Shown here: in pieces, positions 5,317-10,783 of the stretch
Numbering within the stretch: position 1 is the stretch's first letter
How the letters are laid out: every line of letters starts with the position of its first letter
Source: Bacillota bacterium
GTDB lineage: Bacteria; Bacillota; Clostridia; Oscillospirales; Acutalibacteraceae
Direction of reading: 5' to 3'
DNA length: 10,783 bases
NCBI GenBank assembly: GCA_009786275.1
Contig: WQTL01000469.1
Coordinates: 1-10,783, forward strand
Notes under the pieces: generated by a model
What the model was told of the DNA's origin: nothing
The model's input: only the letters and a program-made list of their open reading frames with translations
The model's database searches: none
Translations under genes and position numbers: made by a program

Positions 5317-7029
5317 TTAGGAGTAGTTATAGCTGGCGGCGCTCTGCTGCTTCATAAACTCCATGTATTCGTCGCACATCTTCTTCGCGCTGGCCAGCGC
5401 GAAACGCATGCCGATGCCGTGGTGGCCCAGGGGGTAAAGCTCGTGCAGCCCCTCGACGTACTTCGTATAGTCCGCCTCCACGAGCGCGTCCGAGATCTCG
5501 CTTTCCCAGGTGAAGTTATCCGCGTTCTGGCTGACGAGATACACCACCTTGCAGCTGCCGGAGGCCTCGATCACGGCGGCGTCGCCCGCTTTGCGCGCGC
5601 TGTCAAACAGCCAGGTGTCCATCTCCGCAATGCCCGTATCGCCGGGGCCCATCTTTTCGGAAAGGCCGGCGTCCGCGTTCTCCTGCGCCTCGGCTACGCT
5701 GACCTGCTCGTCCACCAGGGCCTTGAAGGCCTCCTGCGTGCCGCCGTTTTCCTGCCATTTGGCAAGCAGCGCGTCGGCGGATTCCTTCGCCTTCTCCTTG
5801 GGTGTGGGATCGCCCTCGGCAGCCGCCGGGTCGGCCTCGGGGATTTCCACGTTGATGGTGTAGAAGTCCACGGTGGTCTGGGCGTAGGGCGTGCGCAGCA
5901 GGAGCACGGCGTACACGTTGGCGTCGGTCTCCAGTGTGGTGCTATCGCCCGCTTTGCGCGCGGCGTCGAAGAACCACGCGGCGTTGTCCCCTTCGCCGTA
6001 GGCGCCCTCGATATCCGCGCGGCGCTTGCGCAGCATCAGCGTGGAGGCGTCCGCGTCGTAGTCGTGTGTATGGTCGGGCTCTTCCTCTTCCTCGTGCTGG
6101 TGCTGGGCGTCGTAGAGCGCCTGCGCCGCGGCGATGAAGCCCGCCTCGGTGCCGCCCTCCCGCAGGAATTCCTTGGCCTTGGCCAGCGCGGCCTCGTCGG
6201 CCTCCAGCTGGCGCGCGGTGTGCTCCTCGGGGGTTTCGCCCTCGACGGCCTCCGCCTGCTCGATGGGGAAGCTGTAGACGCGGTAGTCCACCTGGTTATA
6301 GGCGTTCGGGTCCGCGTCGTATTTCACCTGCAGCTCCGCCATGGGGTGCAGGGCGCGGTATTCCTCCTGCTTTTGCTCCACGAAGCCCGCCACGACCAGC
6401 TTGCGCTCCTCCAGCTCGCGGAACACCTTCTTCGTGATGCCGGGGACGTATTGGTTGCGCAGGTAGGCCCCCACCGACATGGCGGAGGCCACGGCGATCC
6501 CGTCGAGCTCCGCCACCGCGTCGTCCAGGGACTTCTGGTCCTCCTCGCTCAGCCGGTAGCCGGCCTTTTTCGCCTCGGCGTACAGGGCCAGCTCGTTTTG
6601 CAGGCTCTGGTGCACCTGGCTGGTGAATGCGGCGTCCCAGGTGCCGCCCTCCTGCGCCGGCTGGCCGAAGATCGAGGCGTTGGTGTCCAGCCCGTAGTAC
6701 ATGCCGTACTGGTATATGCTGCGGTAGAGGTTGCTGAAGTTATACGCCCACACCGGCGTGAGGACGTTCTGCCCGCCCACGGTGAGCGCGGGCAGAAAGC
6801 GCCCGGGCAACCCGTAGCTGCCGGCGTAGATGGCTACGCCGCCCAGCACCAGGGCAACGAGGACCAGGATGGCCACGAGCTTGACCAGCGCCGGGCCGCG
6901 GTCCTTCTTCGAGGTCTTCTTCGTGCGCTGCCTGGCCTCCTGCCGCTTCCATTGCTGGCGCTCGCGCTCGAACTTCTGCTTTTCCTTCAACCGCTGTTTT
7001 TCCTGTTTGGTTAAACCCTTGTCCGCCAT
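5317..7029 (-). CDS. Membrane-anchored PrsA/SurA-like foldase with two degenerate parvulin-type domains
   Basis: The 570-residue protein begins with a highly charged Lys/Arg/Gln-rich cytoplasmic segment (about 1-45, probably coiled coil) and a single membrane helix at about 47-70 (LVKLVAILVLVALVLGGVAI). A SurA-N-like helical region follows (about 85-220). Then come two related segments resembling the end of parvulin domains: AWFFDAARKAGDSTTLET...VYAVLLL (351-377) and TWLFDSARKAGDAAVIEA...VVYLV (472-499). They are separated by a Glu/Ala-rich linker. The first parvulin-like unit is interrupted by a His/acid-rich stretch, HQHEEEEEPDHTHDYDAD (310-327). Such proteins assist folding of exported proteins outside the membrane; catalytic isomerase activity is uncertain because the domains are degenerate. 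The start ATG at 7029 has AAGGAAGGA 9 nt upstream; a TTG 8 codons earlier is less likely. First gene of a unit with the ligase-family gene. Confidence 0.8.
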   Translation of the reverse strand: MADKGLTKQEKQRLKEKQKFERERQQWKRQEARQRTKKTSKKDRGPALVKLVAILVLVALVLGGVAIYAGSYGLPGRFLPALTVGGQNVLTPVWAYNFSNLYRSIYQYGMYYGLDTNASIFGQPAQEGGTWDAAFTSQVHQSLQNELALYAEAKKAGYRLSEEDQKSLDDAVAELDGIAVASAMSVGAYLRNQYVPGITKKVFRELEERKLVVAGFVEQKQEEYRALHPMAELQVKYDADPNAYNQVDYRVYSFPIEQAEAVEGETPEEHTARQLEADEAALAKAKEFLREGGTEAGFIAAAQALYDAQHQHEEEEEPDHTHDYDADASTLMLRKRRADIEGAYGEGDNAAWFFDAARKAGDSTTLETDANVYAVLLLRTPYAQTTVDFYTINVEIPEADPAAAEGDPTPKEKAKESADALLAKWQENGGTQEAFKALVDEQVSVAEAQENADAGLSEKMGPGDTGIAEMDTWLFDSARKAGDAAVIEASGSCKVVYLVSQNADNFTWESEISDALVEADYTKYVEGLHELYPLGHHGIGMRFALASAKKMCDEYMEFMKQQSAASYNYS

Positions 7030-7072
7030 GGCTGTCTGTCCTTCCTTATACAAGTACTGATACCAAGCTATT

Positions 7073-7101
7073 ATTCTACACGATTTTTCCGCGCATTACA
7101 A
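7073..7101 (-). promoter_or_regulatory. Predicted sigma-A-type promoter for the PrsA-like/ligase operon
   Basis: On the minus strand TTGTAA (7096-7101) and TAGAAT (7073-7078) with a 17-nt spacer, about 45 nt before the PrsA-like ATG. The element resembles the mscL promoter over most of its length. Confidence 0.6.
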
Positions 7102-7117
7102 GAGCAAAACGGCTCTT
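7100..7117. other. Small hairpin after the pseudouridine synthase gene
   Basis: AAGAGC (7100-7105) pairs with GCTCTT (7112-7117) around a 6-nt loop, 1 nt beyond the RluA-type stop codon. No T run follows on the minus strand, so it is at best a weak terminator; it also abuts the -35 element of the next promoter. Confidence 0.3.
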
Positions 7118-7118
7118 T

Positions 7119-8096
7119 TCACAAATAATTTAAAAACGCCGCGTTTTTGACGGAAATATCCAGCCCGTTTAGGCCTTCCAGCTCCCCCGCTGGCGTTTTG
7201 AAATCGAACATCAGGCGGTGGGAGCACAGGCACTGCCGCCGCAGCCCGCGCTTCAGGTCCGCCTGGTACTGCGCCCGGGGGGCGTATTTGCCGTCGCCCG
7301 CCAGGGCGTGCCCCAGCGCCGCGAGCTGCGCCCGGATCTGGTGCGTGCGCCCGGTGAGCAGCTCCAGCTCCAGGAGGCAGATATCAGGGGGCAGGAGGGA
7401 GGAGACGCGGTATTTCGTCAGGCATTCCTTCGCGCCGGGCCGGGGCTTGTCATAGACGCGCACCAGGCTCCTGCCCTCGTCCTTCGCAAGCCAGCCCCGC
7501 AGGAGCAACCAGCCGTCCGCTTGCAATTCCCCCTGTGTAGGTACGCCGTGCACCGCGCAGAGATAGAACTTGCGCAGCTCGCGGTCCTTCATTTTCTCGT
7601 TGAGGACGCGCAGGGCGGCGGCGGTCTTCGCGGCGATGACGATGCCCTGGGTGTTCCGGTCAATACGGTTGACCAGCGCGGGCGCGAAGGCGTTCTCCCG
7701 GGCGGGGCCGTACTCCCCTTTTTCATAGAGATAGCGCTGCGCCCGCCCCAGCAGGGTGTCGACATACTCGCTCTCGTCCGGGTGGGACAGCAGCCCCGCG
7801 GGCTTGTCCAGCAGCAGCACATGCCCGTCCTCGTAGAGCACCTCCAGCTCCCTGCCCGCCCGCAGGAAGTCATATTGGTATTCCGGCGGCGCGAAGAGCT
7901 CGTCCGGCAGCCAGCACGCCAGCTCGTCGCCTTCCAGCAGGCGCGCGCCGCCCTCGGCGCGCTTGCCGTTCAATTTGATACGTTTGGTGCGCAGGGCCTT
8001 GTAGAGCAGCGCGGGCGGCAGGCCGGGCGCGGCCTTCTGGAGGAATTTGTCCAGGCGCTGGCCCGCGTCGTTGGCGGCGATGGTGAAACGCTTCAT
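7119..8096 (-). CDS. RluA-family RNA pseudouridine synthase with S4 domain
   Basis: Isomerises specific uridines to pseudouridine in RNA, most likely 23S rRNA. The 325-residue protein has an N-terminal S4 RNA-binding domain (about 10-65: AGQRLDKFLQ...LLYKALRTKRIKLNGKRA...LLEGDEL). The catalytic domain shows VLYEDGHVLLLDKPAGLLSHP (86-106), the active-site block LVNRIDRNTQGIVIA (141-155) with catalytic Asp146, KFYLCAVHG (176-184), and the C-terminal LLTGRTHQIRAQLAALGHALAGDGKY (246-271). The usual HRLD is NRID here, a variation I believe occurs in clostridial relatives. Length and order match RluC/RluD-type enzymes, but the target base cannot be deduced. The ATG lies 4 nt after the UroD-like stop, so it is the last gene of that operon. 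No clear terminator follows. Confidence 0.93.
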   Translation of the reverse strand: MKRFTIAANDAGQRLDKFLQKAAPGLPPALLYKALRTKRIKLNGKRAEGGARLLEGDELACWLPDELFAPPEYQYDFLRAGRELEVLYEDGHVLLLDKPAGLLSHPDESEYVDTLLGRAQRYLYEKGEYGPARENAFAPALVNRIDRNTQGIVIAAKTAAALRVLNEKMKDRELRKFYLCAVHGVPTQGELQADGWLLLRGWLAKDEGRSLVRVYDKPRPGAKECLTKYRVSSLLPPDICLLELELLTGRTHQIRAQLAALGHALAGDGKYAPRAQYQADLKRGLRRQCLCSHRLMFDFKTPAGELEGLNGLDISVKNAAFLNYL

Positions 8097-8100
8097 CCGC

Positions 8101-9063
8101 TCATCCTCTGTAGGTTTTGATCGCCCGCAGCTCGTCCAAAATCGCCGCGGCGTTCTCCAGCGGCACCTCGTAGTTCAGCTCCACCGAGAGCCCCAGCCCC
8201 CCCTGCGGCAGCCACAGGGCCTCCGCGCACTCGCGCACGTGGCCGCGCAGCTGCGAGGGCGCGGCGAAGGGGTACATCTGCCTGTCGAGGTCCAGGTTGA
8301 TGGGAATTTTGCCCTTGCACACCCGCACGAGGTTCTCCAGGCCGTTGGCGCGTATCTGCGGGTTGAGCATCGCCGCGCCGCACTCTTGCAGGTCGGGCAT
8401 GATCTCCCAGATGCAGCCGTCCGTGTGCAGGTACACCAGCTTGCCCGCCCGGCGCGCCAGGCCGAACATGCGCGCGAAGCAGGGTTTCATGTACTTGCGC
8501 CACTTCAGCGCGCCGATGGCCAGGCCCTTCTGCATGCCCAGGTCGTCGCCGAAATACATGACCTCGCCGGTCTTGGGCAGCGCGCATTCGATCTGTATAC
8601 AATTATATTCGAGCACCTTATCGATGAGGATTTGCAGCTCGCCGCACTCCTCGGCGAAGTCCAGCATGGCCTCCTCAAAGCCGCGCAGATCGAGCAGCCG
8701 CAGGTACATCAGCCCGTGGGGCAGCGAGCCGTCGCGGTTCTCCGGTATTTCCAGCGAGAGGACGTCCTCCCGCCGGGGCACGGGGTGGCCTGTGGCGATG
8801 GCGTCCATGCCCTCGTGGGCGTTGTTCCACACGCAGCCCCACTCGTCGGTCCACTGCCCGCGCTTGTAGCGCCCGGACAGCTCTTTCTTCACCGATTCCG
8901 GCGTACGGTTTTGCGGCAAAAAGTCCGGGTATTCCCTGGCGAAGCGGGTCATTTCGTCGCCGTAGTGCAGCCACATGGCGGGCAGGCACCCCACGGAAAT
9001 CGGGATTTCTTCCGGATGGTCCCAGGTCATGGCCTTGATTAAGAGTTGTTGGTGGTTGCTCAT
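8101..9063 (-). CDS. Uroporphyrinogen decarboxylase superfamily protein, probably not the haem enzyme
   Basis: The 320-residue protein matches the UroD-like TIM-barrel superfamily, which includes haem uroporphyrinogen decarboxylases and corrinoid-dependent methyltransferases. Visible blocks are MTWDHPEEIPISVG (12-25), MYFGDDLGMQKGLAI (169-183), KLVYLHTDGCIWEIMPDLQECGAAMLNPQ (208-236) with His213, and INLDLDR (255-261). The N-terminal Arg-rich signature of true HemE (RQAGR-type) is absent, as is any haem gene nearby, so haem synthesis is unlikely. A methyltransferase-like or other catabolic role is possible; the substrate is unknown. The ATG at 9063 has GGAGG 7 nt upstream, formed right at the TatD stop codon, 11 nt downstream of that gene. 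It is followed after 4 nt by the RluA-type gene. Confidence 0.83.
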   Translation of the reverse strand: MSNHQQLLIKAMTWDHPEEIPISVGCLPAMWLHYGDEMTRFAREYPDFLPQNRTPESVKKELSGRYKRGQWTDEWGCVWNNAHEGMDAIATGHPVPRREDVLSLEIPENRDGSLPHGLMYLRLLDLRGFEEAMLDFAEECGELQILIDKVLEYNCIQIECALPKTGEVMYFGDDLGMQKGLAIGALKWRKYMKPCFARMFGLARRAGKLVYLHTDGCIWEIMPDLQECGAAMLNPQIRANGLENLVRVCKGKIPINLDLDRQMYPFAAPSQLRGHVRECAEALWLPQGGLGLSVELNYEVPLENAAAILDELRAIKTYRG

Positions 9064-9074
9064 AGCGCCCCCTC

Positions 9075-9863
9075 CTATATACCAAATAGCCGCCTGCCGT
9101 TCTCATGGCAAACATCGATCAGCTCCTGCGCGTCCATCCCGCGCAGCCCCGCGATTTTCTCCGCCGTGTACGCGATGTGCGCGCTGTCGCAGCGCTGCCC
9201 GCGATGGGGCTCGGGCGTCATGTAGGGCGCGTCGGTCTCCAGCAGCAGGCGTTCCAGTGGAATTTGCGCCGCCACCTCCGCAGGCCTGTGCGCGTTCTTG
9301 AACGTCACCGCGCCCCCCAGCCCGATGTACAGCCCCAGCGCGAGCACCTCCCGCGCGAATTGCCAGCACCCGGAGAAACAATGCACCACCCCGATAGGGG
9401 TCAGGGGGGAGGAGTTAGGGGTTAGGGGAAATACCTTCCGCAGGATATTGAGCGTATCTTTATGCGCCTCTCTGTCATGAATAATCACCGGCAGATTCAG
9501 CTCGCGGGCCAGCCGTAATTGCTTTTCAAAGCAATCCCGCTGCACCTCGCGCGGCGAAAAGTCGTAGTGATAGTCCAGACCGATCTCCCCCAGCGCAACG
9601 CATTTTTCATGCAGCAGCAGATCGCGCAGATGCGCAGCATCCCCAAAGCCGGAGGCCTCATGCGGATGCACCCCGCAGGCGGCGTAGATATACGTATATT
9701 CGTGAGCAAGCGCTAGGGCCGCGCGGCTGTCGGGCACATCGCTGCCGCAGGTGAGCACGCACGCCACCCCCCGCCCGGGCAGGGCGCGCAGAAGCTCTGC
9801 CCGGTCAGAAGCGAAGCGTTTGTCGGTATAGTGGGCGTGGGTATCGAAGATGTTATTGAGCAT
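9075..9863 (-). CDS. TatD-family metal-dependent hydrolase (DNase-like)
   Basis: This 262-residue amidohydrolase-fold protein has all the expected metal ligands: FDTHAH with His9 and His11, GEIGLDYHYD with Glu93, PVIIHDREAH with His129, VVHCFSG with His161, and LLLETDAPYMTPEPHRG with Asp211. TatD enzymes are cytoplasmic 3'-5' exonucleases linked to DNA repair or turnover, or related hydrolases. Between KVF and GVVHCFSG it has an extra proline-rich loop, PLTPNSSPLTP (146-156), encoded by a C-rich repeat (G-rich on the plus strand). The start ATG at 9863 puts the FDTHAH motif six residues in, as is usual; a GTG 8 codons upstream lies inside the inverted repeat. There is no recognisable Shine-Dalgarno sequence before the ATG (GCAAAAACAAAGCA), unlike most of its neighbours. 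Confidence 0.93.
   Translation of the reverse strand: MLNNIFDTHAHYTDKRFASDRAELLRALPGRGVACVLTCGSDVPDSRAALALAHEYTYIYAACGVHPHEASGFGDAAHLRDLLLHEKCVALGEIGLDYHYDFSPREVQRDCFEKQLRLARELNLPVIIHDREAHKDTLNILRKVFPLTPNSSPLTPIGVVHCFSGCWQFAREVLALGLYIGLGGAVTFKNAHRPAEVAAQIPLERLLLETDAPYMTPEPHRGQRCDSAHIAYTAEKIAGLRGMDAQELIDVCHENGRRLFGI
9397..9428 (+). repeat. TTAGGGG-type G-rich tract, potential G-quadruplex, inside the TatD gene
   Basis: On the plus strand four G runs occur in order: GGGG (9397-9400), GGGGGG (9404-9409), GGGG (9418-9421) and GGGG (9425-9428), with loops TCA, AGGAGTTA and TTA. This fits the classical four-run quadruplex pattern. The tract corresponds exactly to the 33-bp, in-frame loop PLTPNSSPLTP, and the G-rich strand is the template strand of the gene. 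Confidence 0.75.
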
Positions 9864-9877
9864 TGCTTTGTTTTTGC

Positions 9878-9947
9878 GGAGACGCACTGCCGTGCGTCTC
9901 TACAAAATATCTCCCAAGGATGTAGAGACGCACGGCAGTGCGTCTCC
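9878..9947. repeat. 27-bp perfect inverted repeat with nested palindromic arms
   Basis: Left arm 9878-9904 and right arm 9921-9947 are perfect reverse complements over 27 bp around a 16-nt spacer. Each arm is itself a hairpin: GAGACGCAC-TGCC-GTGCGTCTC on the left and its complement on the right. The unit GTAGAGACGCACGGCAGTGCGTCTC thus occurs twice in opposite orientation. This nested symmetry is typical of dispersed REP/MITE-like palindromic elements. It lies in the 107-nt gap between the M20 peptidase and TatD genes, ending 14 nt before the TatD ATG. No T run follows on the minus strand, so a normal terminator is not indicated. Confidence 0.9.
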
Positions 9948-9970
9948 CAACAAAACGAATCGCGTCTGCA

Positions 9971-10783
9971 TTACCCCGCCGCGTCCTTGATGTAATATTT
10001 GAAGAACCGCACCCCCTCGCCGATGGCCGCCACGGGCAGGCGCTCGTCGGTGGCGTGGGTGCACAGCAGCAGCTCCACGGGCGCGAGGAAGGGCGAGAAG
10101 CGGTAGCAGTGCTCGCTCATGGCGTCGTACTTGATGGTGTCCGTGCCGCCCATCACCAGGAAGGGCGCGAGGATGGCGTCGGGGTGCAGGTTGGTCACCA
10201 GGCGGCGGATGGCCTCAAAGGACTTGGAATCCGTGGAGGAATACTTCGAGGCCTCGTTGGTCTGCAAGACTTTGACCTCGACGTTCTTATTTCTGGCGAC
10301 TTTTTTGATGTGCGCCACGAGGTCCTCGGTTGTCGTGCCGGGCATCATGCGCATGTTCACCACGACGCTGGCCTTCTGGGGCAGCACGTTGGGCGCGGGG
10401 CTGCCGACGGCCTGGGTCACGGCGGTGGTGGTGCGGACCATACACGCCGCGGGGGGAATCTTCTTCATGACAGCCAGCAAAACCGGGCGCAGCAGCTTGT
10501 GGTTCACCGCGAAAATCCGCAGCCAATAGGGCAGGCGCCGCCCCGCGCTGTCGATGATATTGCTCATCAGGGGGGTCATCTTCGCCTTGAACTGGTGCTT
10601 TTCCAGGCGGCGGATAACCTCGGCGAGCTCGCCCAGGGCCGTGTGGTTCGGCGGCTGCGAGGCATGCCCGCCCTTGGCGTTTACGCTCACCTCGATGTCA
10701 CAGTGGCCCTTCTCGGCCACGCCCACGCCCGCCAGCACGCCCTCTAAAATGCCCTTGACCTGCACGGGCAGCATGGCCCCGCC
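9971..10783 (-). CDS. M20-family metallopeptidase/amidohydrolase, C-terminal part (cut by right edge)
   Basis: 270 residues are visible before the stop; the frame is open to the edge and begins GGAMLPVQVKG, matching the segment that normally follows the catalytic DEGG-type region, so the N-terminal metal ligands lie outside. Visible landmarks are EKGHCDIEVSVNAKGGHASQPP (24-45) opening the dimerisation domain, PNVLPQKASVVVNMRMMPGTT (131-151), FLVMGGTDTIKY (208-219), and CTHATDERLPV (241-251) with the C-terminal metal-ligand His243. The long helical insert between the dimerisation strands (about 65-115) resembles PM20D1/carboxypeptidase-S-like M20 members rather than short dipeptidases. It probably hydrolyses peptide or N-acyl amide bonds; the substrate is unknown. 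It is the upstream gene of the run leading to TatD, and no promoter was seen between them. Confidence 0.9.
   Translation of the reverse strand, partial: GGAMLPVQVKGILEGVLAGVGVAEKGHCDIEVSVNAKGGHASQPPNHTALGELAEVIRRLEKHQFKAKMTPLMSNIIDSAGRRLPYWLRIFAVNHKLLRPVLLAVMKKIPPAACMVRTTTAVTQAVGSPAPNVLPQKASVVVNMRMMPGTTTEDLVAHIKKVARNKNVEVKVLQTNEASKYSSTDSKSFEAIRRLVTNLHPDAILAPFLVMGGTDTIKYDAMSEHCYRFSPFLAPVELLLCTHATDERLPVAAIGEGVRFFKYYIKDAAG

Noticed and set aside
4933..7014. Very long plus-strand open frame (693 codons) opposite the PrsA-like and ligase genes
   Set aside because: It is antisense to two well-supported genes, has a low-complexity Arg/Gly/His-rich translation with no domain, and long antisense frames are expected in GC-rich DNA.
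8101..9063. Annotation as hemE
   Set aside because: The N-terminal Arg signature of true uroporphyrinogen decarboxylase is missing and no haem genes are nearby.
9878..9947. Inverted repeat as a rho-independent terminator for the M20 gene
   Set aside because: On the minus strand the stem is followed by CGCAAAAACAAAG with no U tract, and the nested symmetry fits a repeat element better.
9878..9947. Repeat unit pair as a CRISPR array
   Set aside because: There are only two copies, in opposite orientation, with a 16-nt spacer and no cas genes.
9938..10747. Plus-strand open frame opposite the M20 peptidase
   Set aside because: The minus-strand frame has clear M20 motifs; the plus-strand product is compositionally biased and has no ribosome binding site.

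Overview
The window is GC-rich, densely coding DNA with strong GGAGG-type ribosome binding sites, short intergenic gaps and sigma-A-like promoters. A type III pantothenate kinase beside an ECF-transporter S component, a PrsA/SurA-like membrane-anchored chaperone, a MscL with a zinc-ribbon tail and an MNT/HEPN pair together suggest a GC-rich clostridial Firmicute, perhaps a gut Oscillospiraceae-like organism. That placement is an inference; no rRNA or tRNA is present to confirm it.

Layout. (1) Positions 1-627, minus strand: mscL, whose stop overlaps the start of an unrecognised gene leaving the window on the left. (2) Positions 795-3095, plus strand, divergent from mscL: coaX, an ECF S component (plausibly a pantothenate importer) and a class I SAM-dependent methyltransferase, ended by a bidirectional terminator at 3101-3132. 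(3) Positions 3140-3836, minus strand: an MNT nucleotidyltransferase and a HEPN protein overlapping by 14 nt, with their own promoter. (4) Positions 3895-7029, minus strand: a two-gene unit made of a PrsA/SurA-like protein followed by an O-antigen-ligase-family membrane protein, with a promoter at 7073-7101. (5) Positions 7119-10783, minus strand: an M20 peptidase (cut by the right edge), a TatD-family hydrolase, a UroD-superfamily protein and an RluA-family pseudouridine synthase, probably co-transcribed; the last three are separated by only 11 and 4 nt.

Functionally the coaX/S-component pair reads as uptake plus phosphorylation of pantothenate for coenzyme A. The chaperone/ligase pair reads as cell-surface glycopolymer export or assembly. 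The right-hand group looks like housekeeping hydrolases and RNA modification with an enigmatic UroD-like enzyme. The MNT/HEPN pair is a toxin-antitoxin-like module, but its HEPN partner lacks the RNase motif.

The most unusual non-coding structures are a 27-bp perfect inverted repeat whose arms are themselves palindromic, directly before tatD (9878-9947), and a TTAGGGG-type G-quadruplex tract inserted in frame within the tatD coding sequence (9397-9428). I saw no CRISPR array, insertion sequence, tRNA or rRNA. I did not find a clearly new multi-gene system; the findings are graded accordingly.
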